Below, piece after piece: positions 8,101-17,123 of a DNA stretch of 64,000 nt. The position numbers were made by a program, and so were the translations under genes. This DNA is from Bacteroidales bacterium (GTDB taxonomy: Bacteria; Bacteroidota; Bacteroidia; Bacteroidales; UBA932), in NCBI GenBank assembly GCA_024401995.1, contig JAKSJZ010000001.1, positions 1 to 64,000 on the forward strand. The letters are read 5' to 3'. Positions within the stretch are counted from its first letter, which is position 1. The number at the start of each line of letters is the position of its first letter. Below the pieces are notes generated by a model that was not told the origin of the DNA, did no database searches, and saw only the letters and a program-made list of their open reading frames with translations.

Positions 8101-8962
8101 CTTTACTCAAGGAAAGGAGCCGCGACACCGTCGAGAAGGTACAGGCCACGCACACAATCACCCCCGTCACCACCACGATTGCGGCGGACATTGCTATGAT
8201 TCTGGGTTGGAATATGGCGAAAAGCTCCTCGAAGGAACGGTTCAGCAACATTATCAGGCCGCCCAATACGCCAAGTGCCAGCACCGCCGCGGCCAACCCC
8301 TGGATTGCCGCCCTCTTGAGGAACGGTCCCCGGACAAACGAACGGGTGGCGCCGACCAGCTGCATCGTATGGATGGTGAACCGGCGGGCGAAAACGTCGA
8401 GCCTCACCGTATTGCCGATAAGCACGAAGGAGATGAACAGCAGCAGCAGGATGAACACTCCGAGCACCAGCGAAATCTTCGCCAGATTGGAATTGAGCGC
8501 CTCCACCAGCGATTGCTGATATGACACCTCCTCGACCAGCGGAGACTCCTCCAGCATACCCTTCACCATCGACACGCTGTCGGGGGATACATACTCCGCC
8601 TTCAGCTGGATGTCAATCGATATCGGTATCGGGGACGCCTCGAACACGCTGAGAAAATCCTCTCCGAGCATTTCCTTCATCTGGGCGGTCCCCTCCTCCT
8701 TCGTCACCAGCCGTGTGGACTTGATGAACGGCCTGCCGTCAAGGTCGTTCTTGAACTCCCCGGCCTTCTCCTCGGTGACCTCCTGTTCCATAATGACCGA
8801 TATCTGGAGACTCTCCTTGAAATAATCGGCCACGCTGCGGGCATTGGCGATGAGGAAAGTGGCTATGCCGACCAGCATAAGCACCAGCGAAATGCTCACC
8901 AGGCTGGAAGCATAAGCGCCGGCCAGACGCCTGCGAAGAAGTTTTTTCTTTTGTGCGGACAT
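8084..8962 (-). CDS. ftsX: Cell division protein FtsX
   Basis: FtsX is the membrane part of FtsEX, which controls peptidoglycan hydrolases at the septum. The 292-residue product begins MSAQKKKLLRRRLAGAYASS, has a first span (VSISLVLMLVGIATFLIA), a large periplasmic loop of about 120 residues (starting ANARSVADYFKESLQ, with VTKEEGTAQMKEMLG), and three C-terminal spans with LVGATRSFVRGPFLKRAAIQ between the first two. That is FtsX topology. Start at ATG 8962; a TTG four codons upstream is possible. ftsE is not in the window. First gene of the ftsX-DUF3098-uppP-lpxH operon. Confidence 0.93.
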   Translation of the reverse strand: MSAQKKKLLRRRLAGAYASSLVSISLVLMLVGIATFLIANARSVADYFKESLQISVIMEQEVTEEKAGEFKNDLDGRPFIKSTRLVTKEEGTAQMKEMLGEDFLSVFEASPIPISIDIQLKAEYVSPDSVSMVKGMLEESPLVEEVSYQQSLVEALNSNLAKISLVLGVFILLLLFISFVLIGNTVRLDVFARRFTIHTMQLVGATRSFVRGPFLKRAAIQGLAAAVLALGVLGGLIMLLNRSFEELFAIFQPRIIAMSAAIVVVTGVIVCVACTFSTVSRLLSLSKDELYG

Positions 8963-8982
8963 GGTTTCTGTCAAATCCGGCC

Positions 8983-8990
8983 CAAAGATA
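8983..8990 (-). promoter_or_regulatory. -7 box for the ftsX operon
   Basis: The reverse strand reads TATCTTTG, a full TAnnTTTG match, 20 bases before the ftsX ATG at 8962. The -33 region upstream is only T-rich. It is back to back with the box at 9020-9027, so this 70-base gap is a divergent promoter. Confidence 0.55.
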
Positions 8991-9019
8991 GCAAATATTA
9001 AAAAATGAAAAAATTATAT

Positions 9020-9027
9020 TATCTTTG
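9020..9027 (+). promoter_or_regulatory. -7 box for the starch-synthase-like gene, likely leaderless
   Basis: TATCTTTG matches TAnnTTTG and ends only 5 bases before the ATG at 9033, so transcription should begin at or next to the start codon. The -33 region has TTA, not TTG. It faces the ftsX box at 8983-8990. Confidence 0.55.
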
Positions 9028-9032
9028 CGAAT

Positions 9033-9854
9033 ATGGGTGAAAGCGCGAAGAAAATATTGTTCGTAAGTGCGGAAATTCTTCCCTACCTGCCTGAAAGTGA
9101 GATGGCTGCAATAGGCCGCTTCCTTCCTCAGGGGGTTCAGGAAAGGAGACGGGAAATCCGTTCGTTCATGCCGCGTTACGGATGTATCAACGAGCGCAAG
9201 AACCAGCTCCACGAGGTTATCCGTCTCAGCGGAATGAACCTTGTGGTCAACGGTGTCGACCGCCAGCTTCTCATCAAGGTGGCCTCCATTCCGACCGCAA
9301 GGATCCAGGTCTATTTCATTGACAATGACGACTACTTCAAGCGCAAGCAGCCCTTCTGCGACGAAAGCGGCAAGTTCTTCGAAGACAATGACGAACGGGC
9401 CATTTTCTTTGCCCGTGGCGTGATGGAGACCGTCAAGAAGCTCCGCTGGGCCCCCGACATCATCCATTGCCAGGGCTGGATTTCCCATCTCGTGCCTGTC
9501 TATTTGAAGAAAGCCTACAAGGACGACCCAATATTCACGTCAAGCAAGGTTGTCCTGTCGCTTTACGACGACTGTCCGGAAGGGGCGCGGTTCTCCCCGG
9601 AGTTTGCGAAGAAGGCGCTTTTCGGAGCTGTGGAAAGCAAGGACCTTTCCCTTCTGGAAGATCCTACTGGCATAAATCTTGCTAAAACTGCCGCCCGGTA
9701 CTCGGACGGTGTCATACTCGGAAGCGACAACCTTTCGCCGCTGCTGGTGAACTACTGCCGGGACAGGGGTATGCGCGTTATGAAATATAATGCAAAGAGC
9801 CTTGCTTCGGGGAGCTACATCGACGAGTACAACGATTTTTATGATTTGCTGTAG
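9033..9854 (+). CDS. Starch-synthase N-domain-like protein (truncated GT5, probably not catalytic)
   Basis: The 273-residue product resembles only the N-terminal Rossmann half of GT5 glycogen/starch synthases: KKILFVSAEILPYLPES at 6-22, FMPRYG near 45, DIIHCQGWISHLVPVYLK near 149-166 (matching the DVVHAHDWHTAL region) and later ARYSDGVILGS. Full enzymes are about 480 residues, and the C-terminal GT-B half with the acid and phosphate-binding motifs is absent. The ADP-glucose KxGGL motif after the first strand is replaced by ESEMAAIGR. Such short proteins next to a DUF4270 lipoprotein are, as I recall, a conserved Bacteroidota pair. A regulatory or binding role is more likely than glucan synthesis; this is inference. 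Confidence 0.8.
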   Translation: MGESAKKILFVSAEILPYLPESEMAAIGRFLPQGVQERRREIRSFMPRYGCINERKNQLHEVIRLSGMNLVVNGVDRQLLIKVASIPTARIQVYFIDNDDYFKRKQPFCDESGKFFEDNDERAIFFARGVMETVKKLRWAPDIIHCQGWISHLVPVYLKKAYKDDPIFTSSKVVLSLYDDCPEGARFSPEFAKKALFGAVESKDLSLLEDPTGINLAKTAARYSDGVILGSDNLSPLLVNYCRDRGMRVMKYNAKSLASGSYIDEYNDFYDLL

Positions 9855-9861
9855 GTTCAGG

Positions 9862-11523
9862 ATGAAGGTTGTTGGAAAACTGCTGACTGCGGCGGGATGC
9901 GCCGCCCTGCTTGCCGGTTGTGTTGACGTCGACACGTCTTTGGGCGTAAGCGTTGTGCCGGATTATCAGAAATATACGGCCCATACCACCAAGGTCGGGA
10001 TTGACCGGCTGACACTGTCGGTAACCGACTCCCTGTCGGGATATTCGCAGACAAGAATAGTTGTAGGCGCAATCCGGGACGAAGAATTCGGTCTTACCAC
10101 CCGCAGCAGTTGCGTCACCCTGATTCCGATGGGCTCTATGGATATGGGGTCCAATCCTGTCTGCCGGAGCTTCCATTTTGCAGCGGCCCCCGACACCATC
10201 TCCTTTGCGGACAAGGGCCAGTCCCATCTTCTTCAAGCCATCAAGGTGACGGAAATGACGAAGGCGCTTGATCCGACACGTGATTTCGACTGCAACGAGG
10301 ATGTCCCCCACGGGACTGAAAGCATAAGCATCGGGACGCCCATTCTCAACGGCCGCGACTCCCTCGCATTCAACCTGACTACCGGATTCGGCCAGAAATA
10401 TCTGGATGCGCTCAGCGCGGACACGACGCTGTTCCACGACCTTACCCGCTACACGGAGGCGCTTCCCGGCATATATATCGAGCCGAGAGACCCCTCACAG
10501 GGCAATGCCGGAAGGCTCAACGCCTTCAATCTCCAGCTGGGGTACGACTCCGACCTGGGTTATGTGGTCGGCAATTATGCCGTAATCGAATTCACCGCGG
10601 ACTACCCGGGCAACCCGGCCGTGGACACGACGCTGTTCCTCTACTTCGGGGCCACGGACATGAACGGCGTGGATTCGCTCTGCCGCTACGGGACCGCGGG
10701 CAGTTATCCCCAATACTGCCTCAATATCACCGGGCACGAAAAGCGCCGTGGCGAAAACGTCAACGTTGACGACAACTATGAGACGTTCCGCGTCGAAGGC
10801 GGCGGCGGATACAAGCCCGTCATCCCGGCCTCCTTCCTCAGACAGACCGCCCTCAGCGCCATAAAGGACACAATAGCCGCACACAGGAAGGAAGCGCTGA
10901 CCCCCGAGGAACTCGCCGACGTCCTGTCCCGCACCGTTATCCTCAGGGCCACCCTGACGCTGCCGTTCGTGTTCCCGGAGGATTACACTGACGCATACAA
11001 GTTCCCGGCGCGCCTGAGCCCCACGCGCAGGGTCCATTCGACAGATACAACGGTATCATATATGGGACTTACCGACTCCAGCGACGGGGAGGCCGACCAG
11101 GGGGACATCAACCGGTCCACCCTGATTTATTCGCCCGACATCACCTATCACCTCCAGCAGCTCATCAACCTGGACGAAAGCGAACTCAAGACCGACTATG
11201 ACGTCTGGATGCTTTTTATGGCAAACGAGACCACTACCACAACCACAACCGGAGACGAGGACATGCAGGAATACTACCAGTATCTGGCCTACCAGAGCTA
11301 CTACAACAATATGTACGGCGGGGGCGGTTATTCGGGCAATTCCTATTCCAACTACTACACGTATATGATGATGGCCCAGTACGCCAGCGGCCAGACCTAT
11401 ACTTCGACGGACGTGAAACTCGATATCTTCCGCTACTACAATGCGGAGTTCTGCGGACCGGGATACCCCGACGTCAAGCGCAGGCCGAAGTTCTCGTTTA
11501 CCTTCGCAATTCCTAAAGAATAG
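9862..11523 (+). CDS. DUF4270 domain lipoprotein
   Basis: A 553-residue predicted lipoprotein: the ATG at 9862 gives MKVVGKLLTAAGCAALLAGC with a LAGC lipobox at residues 17-20, followed by VDVDTSLGVSVVPDYQKY. The body resembles DUF4270, a Bacteroidota family of unknown function whose members start with the xxDxSxGxxLxPxxxxY pattern and form beta-rich modules. Seven bases separate it from the starch-synthase-like gene, so they form one operon. Residues about 455-516 are an abnormal low-complexity insertion of Thr then Tyr/Asn/Gly/Met. The reading frame can be extended upstream to 9790 inside the preceding gene, but that loses the signal peptide. A strong terminator follows. Confidence 0.85.
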   Translation: MKVVGKLLTAAGCAALLAGCVDVDTSLGVSVVPDYQKYTAHTTKVGIDRLTLSVTDSLSGYSQTRIVVGAIRDEEFGLTTRSSCVTLIPMGSMDMGSNPVCRSFHFAAAPDTISFADKGQSHLLQAIKVTEMTKALDPTRDFDCNEDVPHGTESISIGTPILNGRDSLAFNLTTGFGQKYLDALSADTTLFHDLTRYTEALPGIYIEPRDPSQGNAGRLNAFNLQLGYDSDLGYVVGNYAVIEFTADYPGNPAVDTTLFLYFGATDMNGVDSLCRYGTAGSYPQYCLNITGHEKRRGENVNVDDNYETFRVEGGGGYKPVIPASFLRQTALSAIKDTIAAHRKEALTPEELADVLSRTVILRATLTLPFVFPEDYTDAYKFPARLSPTRRVHSTDTTVSYMGLTDSSDGEADQGDINRSTLIYSPDITYHLQQLINLDESELKTDYDVWMLFMANETTTTTTTGDEDMQEYYQYLAYQSYYNNMYGGGGYSGNSYSNYYTYMMMAQYASGQTYTSTDVKLDIFRYYNAEFCGPGYPDVKRRPKFSFTFAIPKE

Positions 11524-11537
11524 TTGCGGGAGAAAGA

Positions 11538-11577
11538 AAAAGACGCCGGCATCCTTTATGGGACACCGGCGTCTTTT
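11538..11577. terminator. Bidirectional Rho-independent terminator between the DUF4270 gene and acpP
   Basis: AAGACGCCGG and CCGGCGTCTT form a perfect 10-bp stem around a 16-base loop, with an A-run before and a T-run after it, so it works for either strand. It lies 15 bases past the DUF4270 stop and 13 bases past the acpP stop on the other strand. It is the clearest terminator in the window. Confidence 0.9.
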
Positions 11578-11589
11578 CGGTTATTGTTG

Positions 11590-11835
11590 TCAGGCGTTGA
11601 GCTTCTCGTTGACCTTGTCAACAGCGTCCTTGACGGTGGCAATCGTAGCCGTCTCCTCATCGGGAATCTTGATTCCGAAAACCTTCTCGAACTCCATAAG
11701 GAGCTCCACGGTGTCGAGGGAGTCCGCCCCCAGGTCATTTGTGAAGCTGGCCGTTTCCGTGACTTCGGTCTCCTTGACGCCAAGCTTGTCAACGATTATC
11801 GCCTTAACTTTCTTTGCAATTTCTGCGTATTCCAT
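11590..11835 (-). CDS. acpP: Acyl carrier protein
   Basis: AcpP carries growing acyl chains on a 4'-phosphopantetheine arm in fatty acid synthesis and supplies acyl groups for lipid A. The 81-residue acidic protein has the attachment site [20 protein letters not shown], with the modified Ser inside DSL. Start at the ATG at 11835 ([15 protein letters not shown]); an in-frame extension upstream would reach into the promoter. Unlike most Bacteroidota it is not next to fabF here; it stands alone between a terminator and pnuC with its own promoter. Confidence 0.95.
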   Translation of the reverse strand: MEYAEIAKKVKAIIVDKLGVKETEVTETASFTNDLGADSLDTVELLMEFEKVFGIKIPDEETATIATVKDAVDKVNEKLNA

Positions 11836-11879
11836 AAGAATCTGATTTGGTTTATAATTACATACCATGAATCGGTCTG

Positions 11880-11911
11880 CAAATTAACGGATTTTTCTAC
11901 AATTTTGCAAA
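11880..11911 (-). promoter_or_regulatory. Promoter of acpP
   Basis: On the reverse strand TTTG (11908-11911) is followed after 20 bases by TTAATTTG (11880-11887), one mismatch from TAnnTTTG. The expected leader is about 40 bases. It lies in the gap between pnuC and acpP. Confidence 0.6.
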
Positions 11912-11919
11912 CTTCCTCC

Positions 11920-12639
11920 CTATTCCGTCCGGCTCAATCCCCACCATATGCGGATACCGTTCAGACCGTTGATGAAATAGAATATGTACTTGATGAGCGG
12001 AACCACCGCATAGCCGGCATCCGGATTGAACATCGGCGTGATGGCCCAAAGCACTATGGAGCACACGTTCACCGTCATCCAAAGGTACCATTGCTCCATA
12101 TATGCCCCCGCCATAAGCACCAGTGCCACGATGTTCGCCGCGGCAATCGCCCCGTCGAGAATCAGCTTCACGGGGATGACCCCGGCGCCCTTCCAGCGCA
12201 GCAGGAACCCCGACAGCACAGTACAGGCGGCGAACACCACGAGGAAAAGCAACACCACCGGAATCCAGTACCGGCGCGGGAGCCTGCGGGCCTTGACCTT
12301 GTTCTTCCGCAGCCCTATCCTGCGCCACTTGAAGAATCCGACCACCTCCATGGGAAACATATAGAGAAGATGAAGCCCCAACTGGGCAAACTGGTCGTTA
12401 TTATAAAGGATAATCGAATACAGTATTATATCCGTTATCCCGAAGGCGAAGTTCCAGATGCTCCCGTTGGCCGCCAGCACGGTACTCAAGACGCCGGCCA
12501 CGGCCCCGACCGCCGCTATGGCAAGAAGCGTGCTGCTCTGCCCGGAACCCGACTTGAGAACAGTCGCGATGATGACACAGGCAACCATACCGCCCAGTAC
12601 AAAAACGTTGAACCATCTGTTGAATTTGCTGTCGTTCAT
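11920..12639 (-). CDS. pnuC: PnuC-family vitamin transporter (nicotinamide riboside type)
   Basis: PnuC proteins are small membrane transporters that let nicotinamide riboside or a related vitamin enter by facilitated diffusion. The 239-residue product has about seven hydrophobic segments and the family regions NGSIWNFAFGITDIILYSII near the first quarter, LHLLYMFPMEVVGFFKWRR mid-protein and WYLWMTVNVCSIVLW near the C terminus, where PnuC binds substrate with Trp and Asn side chains. No thiamine (TPP) riboswitch was seen, so the thiamine-importing relatives are less likely. Its start overlaps the uvrC stop in ATGA. Confidence 0.85.
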   Translation of the reverse strand: MNDSKFNRWFNVFVLGGMVACVIIATVLKSGSGQSSTLLAIAAVGAVAGVLSTVLAANGSIWNFAFGITDIILYSIILYNNDQFAQLGLHLLYMFPMEVVGFFKWRRIGLRKNKVKARRLPRRYWIPVVLLFLVVFAACTVLSGFLLRWKGAGVIPVKLILDGAIAAANIVALVLMAGAYMEQWYLWMTVNVCSIVLWAITPMFNPDAGYAVVPLIKYIFYFINGLNGIRIWWGLSRTE

Positions 12640-14441
12640 TCTGTGTTGTTTAGCTTTTCGATTATCCTGCCGGCAAGTACGGGGCCGACAACTCCCGCAA
12701 GATCCTTCTCCCCGGCGGCCAGCATCCTTGCCACACTGCCATAATGGAGAAGAATCCTCTGTTCAGTCTGCTCCCCCACCCCCTTGACGGAACGCAGCGC
12801 CGAACGCACCTGCTCCTTGCTGCGCAGGTCGCGGTGGAACGTTATCCCGAACCGGTGCGCCTCGTCCCTTATATGCTGCAGAACTTTCAGCGCCCGGGAA
12901 TTGCGGTCAATGAAGAGCGGATACGGGTCTCCCACCCTCACCACCTCCTCGAACCGTTCGGCCAGGCCCACAACCGTCAGCCTGTCGGTCAATCCGAGTT
13001 CGAAAAGGGCTTCGTAGGCCATTGAAAGCTGCCCCTTGCCCCCGTCTATCACAACCAGTTGGGGCAGGTCGTCCGGAGCCTCCTCCAACATTCTCGAGTA
13101 CCTTCGGTTGACCACCTCCTTCATAGTGGCATAGTCGTTCGCCCCGACCACCGTCCTTATCTTGAACTTTCTGTATTCGCCCTTCGACGGACGGCCTCCA
13201 CGGAACACGACGCAGGCACCGACCGGATTGGTTCCCTGAATGTTCGAATTGTCGAAACACTCCATATGCTCGGGAAGAACTTCCATTCCGAGAGCCTTGC
13301 GCAGATCCTCAAGAACCCCCGCATAGAATTCGTCCGGATTGCTGTGCTCCCTCTGCTTGAGCGCCCCGAGGCGGGCCTCCCTGGCATTCTTGGCGCTCAA
13401 CTCGAGCAACTCCAGCTTCTCACCGCGTACCGGCATACGGAAATTCACCCCCTCAATCTCCACGTCGGGGAGGAAGGGGACTATGACCGTCGGCTGCAAT
13501 TCGCCGAATTTGGACTCTATTTCGGCAAGGAAAGCGCTGAGGACCGACTCGCGTGTCTCTTCTATCGCCATCCTGAATCCCAGGTTAAGCGACTGTACGA
13601 CTGCACCGGCCTTGACGCGGAGGAAATTGCCGAAAGCCTCCATCCCGTCAAACTCCAGCGCGAACACGTCGGCGAAGATGTCCCTGGCCGAAGAAACGAC
13701 CGACCTGGAATAATGCTGCTGAAGGGCCGCAATCCTTTCCTTGCAAACCTGCGCAGTCTCAAAATCCAGCCCGTCGGAAGCGTCCTGCATGGCACGCTGG
13801 TTCTTCGCGATAATCTCTGCGGTCCCGCCCTTGAGTATCCTCACTATGTCCTCTATCCAGCCACCGTACTCCTCCTGCGACACGCCTCCCACGCAGCATC
13901 CCCGGCAAAGCCCTATGTGCATGTCCAGGCAGGGCCTGCTTTTGTGGCGAAGAATTGTCTCGGACGTGATTTTGTGCTTGCAGGACCTTATCGGGTACGC
14001 ACTCCTGAAAACTTCCAGCAACCGGCGGGCGTGAAGCACCGAACTGTACGGCCCGAAATACCCCGCGCCGTTCCGGTCCACCCTCCTCGTGAGGAAAACG
14101 CGCGGGAACGGCTCCGAAGTGACACAAATCCAGGGATATGTCTTCGAATCCTTGAGGAGGATGTTATAGCGCGGCTTGAACTGCTTGATGAGGTTGTTCT
14201 CCAGCAGCAACGCATCCGACTCCGAATCGACAACGGAGTATTGTATCGAGTCGATTCTGGATACAAGTACCCTGGTCTTTGCATTGAGTCTTTCCGGGGC
14301 CACGAAATACTGGGCCACCCTCTTGTGGAGGTCCTTGGCCTTGCCCACATAAATCACGGTTCCTTCCGCATCATAATACCGATACACCCCGGGAGAGTGG
14401 GGCAGAAGGGAGATTTCTGCGGGAGAGAGCGACGTCTTCAT
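12636..14441 (-). CDS. uvrC: UvrABC excinuclease subunit C
   Basis: UvrC makes both incisions in nucleotide excision repair. The 601-residue protein has, in order: a GIY-YIG nuclease domain (SPGVYRYYDAEGTVIYVGKA at about 14-33), a Cys cluster, a UVR motif near 200-235, the RNase H-like second nuclease domain (ECFDNSNIQGTNPVGACVVF, then LVVIDGGKGQLSMA), and C-terminal helix-hairpin-helix repeats. Length is normal. It overlaps both nhaC (upstream) and pnuC (downstream) by 4 bases. Confidence 0.96.
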   Translation of the reverse strand: MKTSLSPAEISLLPHSPGVYRYYDAEGTVIYVGKAKDLHKRVAQYFVAPERLNAKTRVLVSRIDSIQYSVVDSESDALLLENNLIKQFKPRYNILLKDSKTYPWICVTSEPFPRVFLTRRVDRNGAGYFGPYSSVLHARRLLEVFRSAYPIRSCKHKITSETILRHKSRPCLDMHIGLCRGCCVGGVSQEEYGGWIEDIVRILKGGTAEIIAKNQRAMQDASDGLDFETAQVCKERIAALQQHYSRSVVSSARDIFADVFALEFDGMEAFGNFLRVKAGAVVQSLNLGFRMAIEETRESVLSAFLAEIESKFGELQPTVIVPFLPDVEIEGVNFRMPVRGEKLELLELSAKNAREARLGALKQREHSNPDEFYAGVLEDLRKALGMEVLPEHMECFDNSNIQGTNPVGACVVFRGGRPSKGEYRKFKIRTVVGANDYATMKEVVNRRYSRMLEEAPDDLPQLVVIDGGKGQLSMAYEALFELGLTDRLTVVGLAERFEEVVRVGDPYPLFIDRNSRALKVLQHIRDEAHRFGITFHRDLRSKEQVRSALRSVKGVGEQTEQRILLHYGSVARMLAAGEKDLAGVVGPVLAGRIIEKLNNTE

Positions 14442-15724
14442 CTTTTTTCGCGGCGGAACACTATGGAAAGCAGGGCGCTTATGCCGATAAGATAAGGATA
14501 ATATAAATACGGAACAAGCTCGAACGGTGCGCAGCCGACAAGCTGCGCCGCAATGAGAATCTGGCTACCGTAAGGGAGAAGGCCCTGCATGAAGCACGAA
14601 AACGTATCCAGGAGGCTGGCCGTGCGCCGGGGATCGATATTGAACTTCGCGGAAATTTCCCGCGCTATGCCGCCCGTAGTAAGAATCGAAATGGTGTTGT
14701 TCGCCGTACACAGGTCGACGGCGCACACCATCGCCGCTATGCTGAACTCCCCGCCCCTCGCGCCCTTCACCCTGCTCGTCAGGGATTCTATGGCGGCTTC
14801 GAAACCGCCTCCGCTGCGGATAAGGCCCATAAGGCCTCCGGCCATCATCGTAATGACCGATATCTCCCACATATTGAGGGTGCCCTTACCCATCATCCCC
14901 AGACATTCCACTCCGCTGAAAGACTTTGTCGCCAAGCCGATTACGGCAGCGGAAATTATCCCTACCGGCAGCAACTGCATGACCCGCAGCCCGCAGAAAG
15001 CCAGCAACAGCAACAGGAAATACGGTATGGCCCTTATCAGTTCGACAGGCCTGTCCGCTATGTCAATCGGATGGGAACAAATACCCACAATAAGATATAT
15101 GGCCACGACCACGACAAAAGCCGGAGTCACAATGCGCAGGTTGGCGAAGAACTTGTCCCGCATATTGCAGCCGAGAAGCCGTGTCGCAGCGATGGTGGTG
15201 TCCGAAATGAAAGAAAGGTTGTCCCCGAAAAGGGCTCCGCCCACTATCACGGCGGCCACGAATGCTATCGAGCCGCCGCCCTGCTGCGCGATACCTCCCG
15301 CTATGGGCGCAAGGGACACGATTGTGCCGATACTTGTACCCAAAGCCATCGACACGATACAGGAAGCCATAAAAAGGCCCAGAAGCACCATATTCGCGGG
15401 AGCCTGGTTGAGAATCAGATTGACCGTGGCCTCAATGGCCCCCATCCCCTTTGCCGTCTCGGAGAATGCGCCGGCAAGCATGAAAATCGCAATTATCATC
15501 AGGATGTTCCGGTCAACAGTCCCTTTGGCAAAAGCCTTCAAGCGCTCGCGGACAGAGCCGCCGGCCACGGCAAAACCGTAGATGACGGAGGACAGGAAGG
15601 CGACGGACACCGGTACCCGGGCGAAATCACCGAACAGCAATGCTCCCCCGAGATATACCGCAAGGAACACTACCGGACTGAAAAATATAAGCCTGGTTTT
15701 CACTTCACCGCCGCTTTTCAACAT
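14438..15724 (-). CDS. nhaC: Na+/H+ antiporter of the NhaC type
   Basis: A 428-residue membrane protein with about 11-12 hydrophobic segments and NhaC-family features: IVSMALGTSIGTIVSLAPIA, VGGALFGDNLSFISDTTIAA (the Gly-Asp-Asn-x-Ser and Ser-Asp motif thought to bind cation) and CTANNTISILTTGGIAREIS. Such carriers exchange Na+ (sometimes with malate, lactate or amino-acid-derived acids) for protons. Substrate cannot be assigned. It overlaps the MATE gene by 20 bases and uvrC by 4, so all four genes of this unit are likely translated together. Confidence 0.85.
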   Translation of the reverse strand: MLKSGGEVKTRLIFFSPVVFLAVYLGGALLFGDFARVPVSVAFLSSVIYGFAVAGGSVRERLKAFAKGTVDRNILMIIAIFMLAGAFSETAKGMGAIEATVNLILNQAPANMVLLGLFMASCIVSMALGTSIGTIVSLAPIAGGIAQQGGGSIAFVAAVIVGGALFGDNLSFISDTTIAATRLLGCNMRDKFFANLRIVTPAFVVVVAIYLIVGICSHPIDIADRPVELIRAIPYFLLLLLAFCGLRVMQLLPVGIISAAVIGLATKSFSGVECLGMMGKGTLNMWEISVITMMAGGLMGLIRSGGGFEAAIESLTSRVKGARGGEFSIAAMVCAVDLCTANNTISILTTGGIAREISAKFNIDPRRTASLLDTFSCFMQGLLPYGSQILIAAQLVGCAPFELVPYLYYPYLIGISALLSIVFRREKR

Positions 15725-17108
15725 CCAAAGATAACAATAAGTTTGTTTTCATCCACTTGTCTCCGCGTATCCGGGCGGCGAAAATCAGTCCCCTGACCGA
15801 AAGCTCGACGGCCATCGCAATCCAATAGCCCTGAAGACCGAAATGCGGAATGAGCAGAGAGGCCAGCCCGATTCTGACAAGCCACATGCACCCGACGTTT
15901 ACAACCGAAGGGACAAGAGTGTCCCCCGCACCCACGCAACAGCCGTTGCCGACTATGCCCACGGCGAAGAACATTTCCGCCCAGGCCTCGATGCGCAGAC
16001 ATTCCGCCCCAAGTGCCACCACCTGCGGGTCGCGGCTCATCAATCCCATAATCTGGGGAGCGAAAGCCCACATCAGCACTGCAAGGCAGGACATCATCAC
16101 CGCGCCGGCGCAAATCGTAATCCAGGCAAACCGCCGGGCCAGATTCTTCCTGCCCGCGCCCAGACTCTGCCCCACAAGAGTGGTGGCCGCGTCCTGCATT
16201 CCGAAACCGGGCAGGTAGCAGAACCCCTCGGCGATGATGGCGAAGGAATTGGCTGCGATTGCTATCGTCCCGAGTGGCGCCACAAGCGCCGTTGCAGCCA
16301 CGTGAGCCCCACGGGTAACTATGTTTTGAATCCACAGGGGCCAGGAGATGCCGGCGGCGGCCCGCAGGGAACGCCTCCCGTCACGGAAAGGCCTGATCCG
16401 CCCCCGACGGCCTCCAAGCTCCGCACTTGACCTGAGCGCGTAAAACAGAAGGGCCGCCGCCGCACACAGCTCCGAGAGCCCGGTGCCGATTGCGGCGCCT
16501 TCCACCCCCATATCAAGAAGGAAAATGAAAATATAGTTGAATCCCACGTCCAGCAGGCACATCAGCATGCTGACAATGCTCGGGAATTTCAAATTTCCGC
16601 TGGCGATAAGACTCGCCTCGCAGAATACTGCAATCTGGAATATGGGAAGGAACGCCGCATAGATGCGGAAATAGCCCGAAGCGTCCTCCACTATGTCTTC
16701 TCCACCGCCAAGCCATACAGGCAGGGGCCCGCCTATCGCGAAAGCCGTCCCACCCAGAATCAGCCCGGCAAGGAAGGTGAAGAACAAACCTTCACGGAAA
16801 ATTGTCCCGGCTTCCCCGAAGTCGTGGGCCCCGCAACGATGGGCAATCTGCACGCTGAAACCGGAACTGTTCGCATAGCAAAGGCTTCCGAACAGCCAGG
16901 TGGCCGTGCTGACAATACCTATGGCGGCGGCGGGGGCGCTGCCGAGCCTGCCCACCATCGCCGCGTCGATGAAACTCATCAGGCACATTGCCAGCTGCGC
17001 GAAGATGGCGGGGACGGCGAGAAGAAAAGTCAACTTGATCTGCCCTCCGGACGGCAGCGCCTCCCCGTCGCGCAATTTTCCCAGTAGTATGTCCTTGTTT
17101 GTACCCAC
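15705..17108 (-). CDS. MATE-family multidrug/cation efflux protein
   Basis: A 467-residue inner-membrane exporter with 12 predicted spans in two homologous halves; the first half has LAVPAIFAQLAMCLMSFIDA and AAMVGRLG, the second FGMQDAATTLVGQSLGAGRK, both MATE signatures. MATE proteins expel organic cations or drugs against a Na+ or H+ gradient. No ATG is well placed; the start is GTG at 17108 (MGTNKDILLGKL). First gene of MATE-nhaC-uvrC-pnuC; an adjacent Na+/H+ antiporter would fit a Na+-coupled pump, as inference. A strong hairpin (17124-17154) precedes it. Confidence 0.9.
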   Translation of the reverse strand: MGTNKDILLGKLRDGEALPSGGQIKLTFLLAVPAIFAQLAMCLMSFIDAAMVGRLGSAPAAAIGIVSTATWLFGSLCYANSSGFSVQIAHRCGAHDFGEAGTIFREGLFFTFLAGLILGGTAFAIGGPLPVWLGGGEDIVEDASGYFRIYAAFLPIFQIAVFCEASLIASGNLKFPSIVSMLMCLLDVGFNYIFIFLLDMGVEGAAIGTGLSELCAAAALLFYALRSSAELGGRRGRIRPFRDGRRSLRAAAGISWPLWIQNIVTRGAHVAATALVAPLGTIAIAANSFAIIAEGFCYLPGFGMQDAATTLVGQSLGAGRKNLARRFAWITICAGAVMMSCLAVLMWAFAPQIMGLMSRDPQVVALGAECLRIEAWAEMFFAVGIVGNGCCVGAGDTLVPSVVNVGCMWLVRIGLASLLIPHFGLQGYWIAMAVELSVRGLIFAARIRGDKWMKTNLLLSLDVEKRR

Positions 17109-17123
17109 GTCTCCGTCACTTGA

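Noticed and set aside
9033..9854. Functional glycogen synthase glgA
   Set aside because: Half the enzyme and the KxGGL motif are missing; no frame after the stop restores the missing domain.
11920..12639. Thiamine-linked PnuT instead of PnuC
   Set aside because: No TPP riboswitch or thiamine gene was seen near it; nicotinamide riboside type kept, with reserve on the substrate.
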